64,000 nt of DNA. Origin: Eretmocerus hayati. Its lineage: Eukaryota > Arthropoda > Insecta > Hymenoptera > Aphelinidae. The DNA is taken from positions 119,318,305 through 119,382,304 of the forward strand of contig CM056743.1 of NCBI GenBank assembly GCA_029851415.1, read 5' to 3'. Positions 16,797-30,500 of this stretch are shown here, piece by piece. Both the position numbers and the translations under genes were made by a program. Numbering within the stretch: the first letter of the stretch is position 1; the number at the start of each line of letters is the position of its first letter. Under the pieces are notes generated by a model, which did not search any database, was not told where the DNA came from, and was given only the letters and a program-made list of their open reading frames with translations.

Positions 16797-19700
16797 GTAA
16801 GTGCTTATAGATCGATACGATTTCTTACTCCAAAGTATGAATGGACAGAAATTGAATCTGAAGAGCGATAAAGCAATTCAATAATTTCATCTGTATGTGA
16901 ATTTAGCTAGGTACTGTATGAGAGCGTGAATTTTATTACAAGAAGAAAACACTGAACATATTTCCGACAAAGTAGTAGGGAATCTTGTATTACTCCTTGC
17001 TAAAAAATATTTGATGAAATATTTTTGTGACTATCATATAACGGCTTGTTTGAGATGGAGAAAAGTTTGAGAGAGGCTGAATTGCATAGTGAATACGTCG
17101 AGAATACGTTTTTTATTTTTATCGAAAGATGTCACTTCTTCATTCCATTCGAAAGACGGCGACGGTTAACTTGTGCACATCTTTTCTATTCACAACAAAA
17201 AAGATCTCATTTTCTCATTGCCTGGTGAAAATGTAAAATTAATGTCACTAATGCAAACATTGTCGAAGATATCGGTGCACCTCAATCAAGGTCAAAGCTT
17301 GTTCACAACAGCGTTTTAATAGCGCAAAATATTGTTCAAAGCCAGCTGTGAATCAGATGCAGAGACGAATGTTTATATTTTGTTACAGGATCACATAAAT
17401 GAATGACACCAACATTGTCATGCTTCAAATCGCAGGTCGAACTTTGTTCTTTATCCATACAAGGGCATCAATAGGTATAAGTTTAATACATGCTTGAGAA
17501 AGAGCTTAGTACTGGGACTTGATTGACTTATAAAATCAATAAAGCAATTTTGAACGATCGTGACCCCGATATATGATAGACCAATAGAAACAATTATACC
17601 TCTCCAAGATTCAATGGATTATTACCGCTGTAACGAAACAACTGTACAAATTCATATTCTTTTACAACGTAAAACAGGGCTAAATAGTGAATGGACTTCT
17701 ACATACTCGACCCACAATTCAAAGAATATTAAGCTTTACAGGCTCACTCGATATGATTTTAATACTTGTGTCATATGATAACTTTTGTATTTGGCTGGCG
17801 TATTTACGGATGTTTAGTCATGAAGGGCTTGTTCTAACGAACTCCAGTACATTCTTGATGAAAAAAATAAATGTTCATTTTTTAGCACGCAGCTAATGTT
17901 GTTCCTACTCGTGTTCCTATGACTTTGCAAAAAATTGTTTTTTTTTATTGGCAATAAAATTGTGTACACCTACGTATACATGAATGTGTCTCCACGTATT
18001 CATGTATGTGTACTCGTGTGATCGTATATATATATGTATAAATATATAAATACATACATATAGAAATAAATTTTTGTTTTCAATTTCACCCTATGCCACC
18101 TTCTTTATCGTCCATAACGGAATAAATGCAATAGAATAAATTCTTACATCATTTTTCAGTGAATAGACTGAAATTTCCTGATCAAAAGACGGGGCTGGAA
18201 TCTTCATCACTGATGTTTATAGTAGTTATTCTGAGTATTTTCTCGCGGTATAAGAGAACTGGTCAATATGAATCTTAATAAACTTTCAAAGCTTTTGCGA
18301 GAAATGCTGAAGGACCAGTCCAATTTCCACATCTACTCATCCAATGTAGACGCAACTTTTTTATCAATATAACGCACTTTCGAAAGGCTACACAGTCTTC
18401 GCAGTTTAGAGGAGCGAATCTGATATTGAAGAGTACACCTTTCCGAGCCCTGCCATGCGAGACCTTATGAAAGTGAACTACACGATCGTTGGCGACTCTT
18501 CAGGACTAAACATGAAGTGAGTATTACAAGAAGCAAGATCAAAGTTTATCGTCTAAATTCTCGAAATGGTGAGAAATGTTTCAAAAAATGTAAGCTACCT
18601 ATCACATGACTTCAGCCGATTCAAAAAAGCCTCGGCGTAGAGCAAAAATATCGTTTTTGCAACTTTTGACTATTTTTTCTTCGTCACTAAGAGTTATTTC
18701 AATTCCAGTTGGTCTTGCGGACCTCCTTTGCATTTGACTCACCTTCAGAGTGCCGTTTCTTCAATTGCAAAACTCGATACGAGACTCGATACCACGTCCA
18801 TTTCACAATTAAACTTACAGAAAGAGTCGAACATTTACGTGATGCTCCATGCTTATTTATTTTTTCTGAATGAGCTTCCCCACCCTTCTCTTTTTGAAAT
18901 ATACTCTCAGTAGATTGAACACAGTTGAAAGTATTTCAAAATTGCCAAAAAATGACAGATGCTAAAAACTCTTTGTTTGGGCGTCGGGGCTTGAAGATAT
19001 CACGATTTCACAGATTACGGTATACTCTCACGGGGTTATTTCTTGATCGCAAGAAGATCCACGAGTCGGAAACCTGGAACATCATGGCGGCAGTCGGTCC
19101 AATCGGGACGTATCCTATCTCAGCTGTTTTTTCCAGATTTCTGGAAGAGCTTTGCAACTAGCGAAATTGTATTAAAATCTATTGAGACGAGTCCAAATTA
19201 TATGCATAACAAAAACAGTTGGGGCGAGCTAAGCACATTTGCCCGAACAAATTCAACTCTCCTGAGAAAATAGCCGCAAGTAAATCAAGGTTATTCTTTT
19301 CTGATTCTGGATGACCAAGCCCTGAAGTAAATAACCTTGGAGTTGAGAGTTCGACGGCCTAGCCATCGTATTGCACCGTCAAATGGAGTAACTTTGCTCC
19401 GGTGGGTAAATTCTCCCCACAGTAAAAATTTCCGATGCTGCCTGTAAGGAGTTTGATAATTACATGTTTTTGGAATTAATATCTCTTATCGAGTTCATGT
19501 ATCAACAAAGTTTGCATGTATATACTCAATGATTTTTCAGCTACCCCATTATTTGTTTTCAGCCCTTCGTTTTTTTTCGTTTTTTTTTTTTAGAAAAATT
19601 ATTTTTGAGTGAAAAGTCTATTCCCCAAAACATTAACCTCGCAGAAATTGTTCGTGGGCGTATTTCATAGAATTGAGCCACAACAAATTATTCCGAACTA

Positions 19701-22700
19701 GAATATTCACGGGGCCGTTGTTATAACATTCTGATATCATGTCTTTCAACTGACGTGGATTTAGAAAAACAGGGACTCCAAATTTTGGCCGCGATGAGAG
19801 TTTGGCACGGTACCAGAGCCATATGTGACTTTGACTTATCCAGGAAAAGGTCCGCATTCATCAGCTCATGAAGAAAATTAATAATAAAAAATACTTCCAG
19901 ACATTATCAAATACTGAAAATCACGATAGTACTGAATTTGTCCGGGAAGATTGAGTTGAATGAACAAACGCCAAGCATATCAAATACGTAGAATTCTTAT
20001 AACGATACCAGAAACCTGTATCGAATTATTTCATGAATTCGAACATATGTATAATGTACCAAACAGAGTCGAGCTAAAACTCTATATAATAACAGTATTT
20101 CGTTGTTACATACAGGTAACATTTAACACGTTCACTGCGACGACGAAAATCGCGTTCGGGTCCTGTGCGCGATGGGTCCCACCGGTGGGGCCCATTGAAT
20201 GGGATTTTGATCACCGCCGTACACAGAGTTGGACGCGTGGGCCCCACCGGCGGGGCCCCCCTCAGTGAAGGTGTTGAATGAATTTCGAAATGATCCAAGA
20301 CTAGTATGAGAAATCAAAAAATTAACACTATAAATATTTGTTGGGCATAAGTGGGAACTCAGTCTCTGATCACAGTTTCGCTCATTCGAGATAACGTTTG
20401 ACGATTAAAGATAGGTAAAAACAGAGGACGAGAATGCATTCTACGTCAAATTTTACATTCAAACATATTTTTTGGGACAGGGATGCTGGAAACAGGCGTC
20501 ACTCGCCCAATTTCCCAGGTATGGATCGCCTCGGGGGTCTAAACTGAGAGCTAAAAAAAAAAAAAAAGTTCATCACGATTCGAAGAGCTCGCTAAAGTTT
20601 GATGAGAGTAGGTTGGGCCAAGGTTTCAAGGAGTCTATGCGATTGAAAATAGTTTACTTTTTTACTGCAGGTTTGCATTCTGTAGGTATTAACTCTTATC
20701 AGGGCAAATCTCAGGAACTGTGCGATTTCGACTTTGAAATTCCGAAAATTTCAGAATATGCAAACACAGAACTCGATAGACAGATCTTTATTATATTGAG
20801 TTGCAAAATTTTTGTTCGCTCGGGCCCGATTTCCCAGGTGTGGATTTCCATACGTATTCTCGGCCCAGGTGTGGATTCATCCATACCATCCATAGGGAAA
20901 GTGACACCCCAGGCAAAATTCGCGTGACAATCAATTCCTGATCAATCCCTGATCCTCTTTTTTTAATGATTTCATACTTTGCCCACTATTGTTGCCTCCT
21001 GCCTGGAATCGCTGAAAGTTCACAAAAAGTATGTTATCGGCGCAAAATTTGACGCGAGATTGAGAACGTGAACTAGTTTTGCGTCAAGATTTGACGCAGA
21101 ATTGGTTCACGTTCATTTTGACTCGTCGAGTCGCCACTTTGGTGTAGGATAAAATATTCCCGCCTAGGGGAATCTTACTCGTCTACGGGTTTTTACCTTC
21201 CTAGGCGGAATCGAAACTCTAAAAAAATACGTTTGTAACATAAAATTTGATGAAAAAAGCGAGCTCTTCCTTGGTTCTGTTCTACTGTAAAAGGTCTAAT
21301 TCACCTTTAAAACGCAAAATTTCTTACATAAGGTATTTTTGCAATTCGGACATATGCCCATAACTCGAAAACGGCTAGGGAAAGGTGTTATTTTGAGTTT
21401 AGAATGTGTTCAACCGCTCAAACTACGTCAGAAACGACTACCACCTATTCTGATCAGAAAACGTTTGTTTGGGCCTATGCTTTATTAGCTTATTAGTCAA
21501 GCTAACGCGGTCGAGTAAACCCAAATCGAACAATTCACGATTATACAAAAAAGGGACACTCATAAAGGCATATAAGTCATATAATACGTAACGTAAGACG
21601 CGTGCGTCCCGAAATGAGTCAGTGGTTGTCCACTATGAATTATTTACTTTTCAGAACTGTAATCACATGTGCCGCGATTGTATTTCACAGAATAACCACT
21701 GCGGCATGAATATGTGAGGATTTTGTTAGTGTGAGTGATGTTTAGCCTCTCTGCCTTTGAAATATCCTTCTCCTTCGTCAGAAGAATGTTCAGGGCAAAA
21801 CATGACCTCGTCAGTCGTGGATCAGCCAGTTGATCAGCAACCCGGCGCCTCGTTTAGGTAAATATTCCACCATTGGCCGTACAAGTTTCATTTTTGTATA
21901 GCTCGCCTTGATTTTTAAGTGAAAAGCTGAACTAGAACAAACCAAAGCTGTGCAATCATTTAAGTGAGTATTTTTCAGATTTCATTCAACACCAGTCGTT
22001 ATTTCCAACCTCATTAACGACAATACCTTGATGATTTTTCAAAATGAATTACTACACAGTATCCACAATAGGGAAGAGTGAACCACAAAATTATTTACGG
22101 ACGCAACACTCGACTAGATATGGGCATGTTTTTATACAAGTACGTGCTACAACTGCGACACAAAATTTCCAATGGCGATGCCAAAGTAGCAATAAGTAGT
22201 AATCATAATAATCAAATAACATTCTACAAATCGCATCGAGCCTGGAAATGCGTTTAAGTATTATTGGGCAGCAGACGAGAAATTTCGACACGCTTGCAGC
22301 ACATGTGCCCATGTCGACTGCCGTGAGCATCAGATGCCGAGTCGAGAGTTAATATCAAACTTCGCGAAAATTGTCGATTTGATGCGGTATTCGTGATGTA
22401 TTTTTTCAGAAAAGAGCCATGATTAAGCACCAACTTGTTGATCATTATTCAGTCCTGCAGAATGATGATGGTGTCCTGATCTGTCGATGAATTGCGTTAT
22501 ATTTCGTTCGCATCAATTTATTATTCGAAAATTATGGAAAGTTTCCCTGAATTGGTAACCATCAAATTATAAAATACCGTACGTACTGTGTTGCAAATAC
22601 GCCCCTCTTCCCAAACTTGGGCTGAATCGTTTGTAAGAATTGACGCGTTCGCCGCCACACGGTGTGTACGTACACACAATATACTATTTAGCCAGTGCCT

Positions 22701-25700
22701 TCAATTTTTAGATGATCTATATGATCACATCTTCATTGCATCCGTTACCCACAGCGCAAAGAGTTTGAAATGCTTCATGGAAAAAAAAGATCCATCACTG
22801 TTTCAAATGGTTTTAACAAATTGTAAGATATCTCGCAGTATCTTTGAGATACCTTGTTGATACCAGGTAATTTCTCACACATTTCTAAGAAATTTTTTAG
22901 TCTGGAAATCTTGTACCAATCTGTTTTGCTCATTTCTACATCAATAACTTTTCTATTTGTTCAAATAACTTTGTTACAATCTGACATTCCTTGGACCTCA
23001 TATCCTATTTAATGGAAAAAGAAAAAAAAAGAAAAGATTTTGGAACCTCCATATCAACGTACTATGTACGAGCGATTTCATGGCTAATTCACTGAAAAAA
23101 AATATGCACAGCTGAATAACAAATTACAAATTTTCATTCATAGACTCGCTGTTTGTCTCTATATTTTTCCAATTAGTATGGCAAACGCGAGAAGGTTACT
23201 GACCGACCTCGTAATGCGTTTGCGGTAAGATTCACTAGAAAAGCTTGGGTAAGGAGTTATCCCTCATTCAGAAGGTTTGATTAGAAAAATGTGCAACCAA
23301 GGGAGTTGTTGGGTTGCTCACCGCATCTGCTCTTGCTAATATTTCACATGAAATAGTTACAATTCATTCTAAAGAATTGTCGTTTTGTAAAGCAAAACGG
23401 CATCCGCTGTTATGGATGTGACAGCTCCTCCTTTGACTCGAGATTGCGGTGTTGGCAATTTACCTTGATGGACTTGAAATTCCTAATCCCAACTTTGCGA
23501 TTTAATGCAATACTGAGATTTTGAATCCACCTCAATATTATATATTTTTACAAGGAGGAGGCTAGACGAGAATATATACTCTATGAAAGATAAAAGTTTT
23601 CTCATCTTTCATTCCAGGACAACAGATCGCATTTGCAAACCATGATATATTACGTGGTCATAAGAGGGAATGATACAGGGATATATCACAACTTGTAAGA
23701 AAATTCCCAATCATATACATACTTTCATCTGCGCTTCGCGGAAGATTCACCCCTCATTTACATCATTCTTTTATCAGAGAAGAATACTACGACCAAGTCA
23801 AGTATTATTCATACAACTACTCGAAAAGTTTCGGTGAGTGGGAAGATGCACGAAACTTCATGAAAGAGCAAGGAGTTCTTTGCCACCGGACAAAATCTCT
23901 CTTTCATGGAGCCACTGGTGGTTACCGACACGACTATGACGGCGATGTGATGGTTTGGACAGATGGTTGTTGTTTGAATAACGGCTTTCAAGGGGCAAGA
24001 GCTGGAATTGGAGTGTGGTTCGGCCCAAATCATCCAAGGTATGCTGAAAGATTTTCAAAATACAATATTTTCATTCGTTGCGTCATGAATACGGAATAAT
24101 CGATGGAAATTGAGCTGAAAAGTCGATTCAATCAATTCAATTCGTGATCTCCAAAATGAATGCTATTTATAAATTCATCGACACTCTTTCGAGTATGTCT
24201 CAGCCTAATGTTTGTGAGATCAGAGAGTGAGATAGAAAGAGCAGTCGAAACATTGATTTTGCAAAACACAATCAACTTTGACCATATAGTTTTTCGCATG
24301 ATTATTGTATCCCAGAAATTGAAGTTTCCTGAATTTCAAGATTCAGCCCTTGAAAGCGAAAAATAAATCTCATAAGCCATGTCTACTTCCACTGAAAATT
24401 AAACACTCAGCAATACTCGATTGGATCTGAAGTAGTATACTCGTGTCAGATCATTACACCTCGACATACCTTACATGGTTTTTAGATTCCACTGGTGTGA
24501 GCTGTACGTAGTAGAATGAAGAGTTCATTTTCTTGAGAGAATAAAATTTCTGAAAATTTTTCCACATTTCCCTCGCTCTTTATTTTAGGATTGTTATAGA
24601 TCTTCTAAACTCAATCACAAGACCAAAAAGTATCGAACACCGTGCGTTTTGTTAAAGAATTTGATTCACAGTTATACCATCGTTGTTTTTGTTTCGAATA
24701 GTGTGAGATTCGAGGTGAGATTTTACCACTAATTTCGTGAACCAATTTGGAACTGCGTGAATGGTAGACCAAACAATTACTTCTACTTGTACTGAGTTTA
24801 TTCCAGTGTACCTGTCGGTATTCTCCACTTGCGTATCTCGAACTACCACCAATATGTTGAAGTATTCTTTAGTCGTGACATTCTGACGGTGATCGAGCAA
24901 ATTACTCGTCGAAGAACGGACATCAAAAACATTGGTTTAATGATCCGCAACAGTTTCTCTCAAAATCAACTTCTCTTACACAGAAAAAACGATGAAGTTT
25001 CTCTAGATTAAGGAAATAGAGCACAATATAATTCGTAACATTTCCAGACCTCGACATTTCTATGATTCAGTTTGGATATTCAATCTCCGTACAATGGGTT
25101 GCAACCTCATTTACACTACCATACTTACCTCGATACTTACAACACCTCGTGGTGTATCTCATTTTGATCTAAATCGCTTGACACTGATATAAATCAATAA
25201 AAACAGGAACGTCTCAAAAGCTGTCAAAGGTCGAGCAACTAATAACGAGGCGGAAATTCAGGCAGCCATCAGGGCAATCGAGGAGGCGGATGATGCTGGA
25301 ATCGACTCTCTAGTCATAAACACTGATTCGGAATATATGATCAACTGTGTAAACGAGTGGATGCCAACCTGGAAATCCAATGGATGGGTCCGGAACAATG
25401 GGCAGCCGCTCGCCAATGAACAGTCTCTCAGAAATTTGAGTGACGCTCTTGATTCTATGGACGTTTATTGGGTGCGTTAAAAGTAGTCGCAAAATTTCTG
25501 TACATCTGATCTGCCGTAATCGAGACAGATCATGTTTATGTTGCAACAAGATTTCTTCAAATGTCTTCGAATCAAATCGTTATCATTCTCTTGAATTATC
25601 GTGAAAATTCCAATAGGGCCAAGAGAAACCCTCTTAACTTGTTTCTTCGAGCTGCTAAGAGGAGTATTCTAGTAAGCCGAGATCAATAAAATCATTCCAT

Positions 25701-25802
25701 TTCTAGAATCATATTCCAGCACATAATGGGGACGAAGGAAACGAAGCAGCCGATGCCCTTGCCCGGAAAGGTGCCAAGCAGTATTGTGTGAGACGAAGAT
25801 GA
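16618..25802 (+). CDS. rnh1: Ribonuclease H1 (five-exon model)
   Basis: The enzyme cleaves the RNA strand of RNA-DNA hybrids; animal RNase H1 works in nucleus and mitochondria. Proposed exons are 16618-16796, 18412-18516, 23778-24038, 25207-25471 and 25707-25802; all phases join, giving 301 aa (human enzyme 286). The last three exons are certain. They carry [56 protein letters not shown] and [20 protein letters not shown]. The four acidic catalytic residues are near D157, E198, D222 and D286, with the conserved His near H276. The first two exons are joined by phase and splice sites only. The N-terminal segment ends VEDSVDFLK and may replace or diverge from the usual hybrid-binding domain, which is not clearly seen. 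Intron 2 is 5.3 kb. Confidence 0.85.
16797..18411. other. RNase H1 intron 1 (proposed)
   Basis: AT-rich sequence with a dinucleotide/tetranucleotide TA/CATA tract around 17,985-18,068. No exon, RNA gene or transposon was recognised. Confidence 0.4.
18412..18516 (+). CDS. Candidate small second exon of RNase H1
   Basis: A 105-bp open segment between TTTAGAG| and AA|GTGAGT encodes [20 protein letters not shown] and ends GDSSGLNM. It has too few codons and no internal ATG at its start, so it would be missed as a stand-alone ORF. It accepts one base from the previous exon and donates two to the next, which matches both neighbours. An alternative acceptor two bases upstream breaks the phase. Confidence 0.45.
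20123..20278. mobile_element. TTAA MITE, subfamily 2 (CACCGGTGGG core)
   Basis: The start TTAACACGTTCACTGCGA and the end TCAGTGAAGGTGTTGAA form degenerate terminal inverted repeats; the right TTAA has mutated to TTGA. Inside, CCCACCGGTGGGGCCC and a related inverted block make a strong GC-rich hairpin. A second, better preserved copy in the opposite orientation is at 43,032-43,196. Confidence 0.65.
21066..21116. repeat. Compact 24-bp-arm hairpin
   Basis: GAACGTGAACTAGTTTTGCG and onward pairs with a segment ending GGTTCACGTTC around a two-base loop, with about three mismatches. It is flanked by TTTGACGC repeats. It may be the end of a decayed DNA element. No gene is nearby, and it is inside the proposed RNase H1 intron. 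Confidence 0.45.
24039..25206. other. RNase H1 intron 3
   Basis: AT-rich intron between the exons encoding GPNHP and NNEAEI. Short ORFs on both strands show no domain. No repeat was recognised. Confidence 0.6.
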
Positions 25803-27280
25803 GAAGTAAAATGATCAACTGAAGAAACAGTGTTCCTCTGATAACACATTTCCAGGAATTCATCGTTCCTGTAGTATATTTGATGATGTATTTCACTTGT
25901 TAGATGATGGAATGAGCTCATTCAGCTTCATTTTTCAACAGAAAGATTGTTATTTTCAGAAGTTCTGAATCGCACTAATTTTCACAGTAAAACGCGTCAT
26001 TGATATCTGTAGAAAATTTAATATTCTGCTTATTAGTTTGTTTTCTCGCCCCCCCCCCCCCCTAAATTGTGTGCAACATTTTTATTTAGTTCTTATCAAG
26101 TTTGTTTGATACTTCACCTTTTGTATCTTTTTTAATTATGCGTAAGAACTAGCGGAACCATTTATAAATACGTAACACTAGGTTTTAAATTTCAATTCAA
26201 ATACAAAATAAGTGTATACATTCCTTCCCTCTCTCTCCGTCGGGGTCAGTGAAAATCGCTCCGGGTCACTGATTTGCAGCGCATATGCACTGTTTTCCAG
26301 TTAATTCCACTGACTAGCAATTGTTGTCCATTTTATGGTTTTTTATAAAATGATTACTGAATCTTGATTGAAAATAATGATTCAACATACTCCATTTGTC
26401 GGCGGATATGACCATAGTGAAGAATACTAACGAGGGGAGCACTAACCTTGCAGGTCCTGGATCTTGACGAAACTCTGGGAATCTTCTTGTTTTGGTGAGA
26501 AATGAAGGCACCCAAAAGGATTTCGTCCAATGGGCCTCCTATCCCGAGATACAGCCATGGAAATTAGCATTGCTCATATAGGCCCATGTTAAATTGACAC
26601 GTATATAGATATACTGACAATGCTAACCGCCATGGCTGTATCTCAGGATAGGAGCCCCATTGGACGAAACCCTTTTGGGTACCTTCATTTCTTACCAAAA
26701 CAAAAAGATTCCCAAAGTTTCGTCAAGATGCAGGATCCGCAAGGTTGTTGCTCTCCTCGTGGGTCGAAATATCAGTGATTTATTTGCCACTGAAGCTGTA
26801 ATCCTCTTTTTAAACAATAGTAAATTTTAGAACCGCGTTATTTCGTTAAAAGACATCAAAAGTATTTTTCAACTTTTTAACAAGCTCAGCATCTGCGTGA
26901 GCCAAAATTCAAACGCAAAACAATGCAAGAATCAAGCATGACGTCGTACATCTATACGTCGTCTTACATTCAATATTACTCTCATTAGATCTCATCGCCA
27001 AAAAGTCGCGCATTCGGGAAAACGTAAGCCTGGTTTCGAAAAGCCGCGCCATAAAAGAGCGCAATGATGGCGGCGAAGGTGGGAGGGAGGATAGACAAGA
27101 AGGGGGGAAAAGGCAATGGAGAGGGGGTGGCGCAGCTGTCGCAAAATCAACATGGCGGTGGACGCGTAGCCTGCGTGAAGAGCTCTTCTGCACCCGGTCG
27201 AAATCTTCGAAGCCGCGATCATCCGAACCTCGTCGTCCAGCCGACATCTGCGGGTCGGGTTGCCTCCAGGAGTCGTCAGG
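25803..27280. other. RNase H1 3' flank and MBD2/3 upstream region
   Basis: Contains a C run at about 26,049-26,062 and a palindromic element (26,429-26,761). From about 27,030 the sequence becomes GC-rich, as expected for the MBD2/3 5' UTR or promoter. ORFs at 26,909-27,469 (minus) are mirror frames of low-complexity sequence. No clear AATAAA was seen just after the RNase H1 stop. Confidence 0.45.
26429..26761. repeat. Palindromic MITE-like element, copy C
   Basis: Its ends read ACGAGGGGAGCACTAACC and GTTGCTCTCCTCGT. The arms carry GAAACTCTGGGAATCTTC and the centre has GCTCATATAGGCCCATGTT. Outer parts are nearest to copy A, so A and C form one subgroup. It lies between RNase H1 and MBD2/3. 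Confidence 0.75.
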
Positions 27281-27547
27281 ATGAACTTTTCCGTGGAGAA
27301 GAAAAGGTACCCGTCGGCTCTGCCTAGTGGTTGGCCGATGCGCGAGGAGCAGCCGCCACGCAAGAGTCATCACTATCACCAACAGCAGCAGCAGCAGCCA
27401 CAACATCACCATCACCACCACCACCATAACCAGCATCAACATCAACAGCCACAACATCATCACAGCCACCTACATCAACAGCATCAGCAGCAGCACCATC
27501 AACACAATCAGCATCATCATCATCATCATCATCACCACCACCAACAA

Positions 27548-27579
<32 letters not shown>

Positions 27580-30500
27580 CCAGCAGCAGCAACAGCCGCT
27601 CTCGTCACCCGGCAAAATCGACGTGTTTTACTACAGGTGAGTCGGATAACATCGATCCGAGAAGTTAGCGAACAAGGTCAAAAGTAGGTAAAACTAATCA
27701 GGCCAAAAAACTGCTCTACGCAGAGTTTTTTCATTATTTGCAAAATTAGTGTCACAGGGGTTAACAACAATTCGCGGGTCCGTTACCAGAGAAGATAGAT
27801 GAAGTAGAAACTGAGAATGCAACGAATATAGAATGGTCTTGTGACCTAAGATCACTTCTACACCAATTTTGGACATTCACTTTTGCTCCCCTGTGTCACC
27901 AAAGTTCATTGGCATTATTGACAGTTCTGCTGTCAGTTTTGAATATTTCATATGGTTTGTCGTAAAGATTTTGTGATGATTGTGAACAAGTTTGATCAAA
28001 GTTCTTGTAATTTACTTTCTTTGTGGTCGAATCAGGGATGAGTATGAATACAGTTCTCTTCACACAACTAGTTATTCCTCCTACGCAAAATATATTTGAA
28101 AATATGTTACAGTGTGTGATGGCTTCATGCCATTTAGCTTCAGCGGATGAATCGTAGGCAGAATGATGATGGAGCTATGCTCCCTTTCAAAACAGCGAAT
28201 CTAGGGCACTCATTTAAAGTCCAGATCGGTTTATACTGCGAAAAAGTCGATAGACTACAAAAGTGCATATAGTGTATAAGAGAACAATCAGTGAAATTGT
28301 ATCCTGATGTATATTCTTTCAGAACATTCTTGTTCTTCAATGATAGTTAGGTGGTAACACGCTGTGATCAAGTATCGCCCAACAAATGTCAACCAACTTG
28401 TGAAAATCTTCACTTTCAAGTTATTGGTAACTACCAGCAATGTATGTGGAATCAGTTTTCTCATAGAACATCCCTGTTTCATGTAGAGTATTCACAACTG
28501 ATTTCTCTGGTCTCTGAAGGAGTTGAATGAATGCCTTAAAATTGGTTGCTTCCTACATACATTTAATCAATGTAAGTTAGAACTTGTCAAGCACATTGAG
28601 GGTATCATGAAAAGACTCAAAAAGATATCCAAACGACTGATGGAATAGCTTTGTCAATGTGATTTAAAATGACAGTGACATAATTAAGTCATGAATCCAG
28701 AAACTGACTTGTTATGAGAATTTATACTGATATCTATTTGCCCTTGTTCTATACAAATGTGCCTGAGAGACATTTTAACAATACTTCAGAAATTATTCAA
28801 GTGTTTTGTCGAGCATGATCTATGGGTGACTGCTTGAGTGATAATACTTATTCTGTGTTGACTTTGAATGAAAGTTTCAGAAACTTCTATTCAGAAAAAC
28901 TTCAGAATAGCTCTAAGAAATAAACTTGAAATTCAAATTCAGTCTGATCCCATTCATAGCAATTTTAGTTGTAATAACTTATGACTAAAAGAGAAGAACA
29001 TTTCCGCACACCTGCAGTTAAGCGACGTGCGAAAATGCATTCCCGCACTCATTCTCGCACCGACAACTGTGCGGAAACTACCTATTTCCATTCAACTTCC
29101 CGGATCGGGATAATACGCGACTTCTGACGTGTTTTGATACCGTTTTTACTTGCTGATAACGAAAACTCCGATTGGCCACGTTGCGCCAGTAGTTACATTC
29201 ATTGTATGATTAGGCAGGGGTGAACTTTCCTTTCCAATCATCTCTTATTGGTTTTCAATGATGCAAAGTGGTAGATGAAGGTATTTGGCAATTGTTGCTA
29301 CTGTGCAGGTTGTGCTTGGATTGTGTACAATGTATTTTGACAAGCTAATTGTGCTTGAGTTCATCAATTGAATATACTCCTTTACAGTCGAGGGGTGAGA
29401 AACGATGCATCGCTGGTACCTCCCATTAGGCAAACTGCATCCATATTCAAACAGCCAGTCACTATCTACAAGACGCAAGAGGGTAAGGTCAAAGATGTGA
29501 AGCATGGGCATCACGAGAAACCTAAACAGGTATGAGACTTTCATAACATTATGAAAACATCTATTCATCTTTCAATGTATGAATAAAAATGTAGTCTACT
29601 TTGACTGAATTCAATGATTCGAGTTCTCATACGTTTTAGCATACTCTAAATATCAATCGATTCTTTCCAACTCTCAGATAAGAGAAAACATTTTGAACTA
29701 ATATTACAACAGTTTTGTGCTTGTTACCCTGGAATTTGAGAAGTATTGACCCAAATTTACTATCCCGAAACCAAGTATGAATTTTATTCTCTTATTTTAA
29801 TTCTCTTAATTTTATTCTCTTATTTAATACATCTCTCTTAATATTTGCAAGACTAGGGAATGCATATATTATATCATTCTAGAATATTGTTGATCTTATT
29901 GTTTGTACCTTTCAGTTATTCTGGGAGAAGCGGTTAGAAGGCTTGCGAGCGTGTGATCCAGATGGTTTTGAGTTTGATGCAATGGAACTACCCAAGTCTC
30001 TACGTCCAGTAGGTCCTCACATAACAGAGGAGACAGTTTTGCAAAGTGTAGCAACAGCACTTCATGTATCTGCTCAGCCAGTCACAGGACAAACAGAATC
30101 AAAAACTACACTTGAAAAAAATCCTGGTGTTTTTCTCGATCCTAATCAACCGCTTGTCCAGGTAATGCCATTGATTTCTCTCATCTACGTGCTGAACTCT
30201 CTATACACAAATGTCACCCTTCCCTTAAAAAGTTCAGAGCTATAAGATACAATCTTGTATCACGAAATTATCACACAACTGAGAATCTGGTGATCAATTT
30301 CAACATATCAAACATCACAGAAAATGTGCTCTTTTGCCAGTTTCAATTTTGTAATCACATATCGAAGGTAATACTCAAGTTTCGACCAGTGGTTTTAAAG
30401 TATTTTTATAATAAGAAGTCTTTTTAGGTAAATTTCACTATCAATCTTTGATATTTTTGCTTTGATGTGACTAAAAACTTGGAATAATGTGTATAAGGAC

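Larger units (their letters stand above)
18517..23777. other. RNase H1 intron 2 (proposed)
   Basis: It holds a TTAA-flanked MITE (20,123-20,278), a compact hairpin (21,066-21,116) and an A run near 20,552-20,567. The plus-strand ORF at 22,588-22,860 has no recognisable domain and was not called. Confidence 0.4.

Noticed and set aside
22588..22860. 90-codon plus-strand ORF as an extra RNase H1 exon
   Set aside because: No acceptor/donor pair that keeps phase with neighbours and no recognisable domain.
26909..27469. 186-codon minus-strand ORF
   Set aside because: Opposite strand of the MBD2/3 5' region; its Met/Leu/Val-rich start is the complement of the CAN tract.
27324..27608. Val/Asp-rich minus-strand ORF and Thr/Asn/Ser-rich plus-strand ORF
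   Set aside because: Alternate frames of the His/Gln-coding tract in MBD2/3 exon 1.
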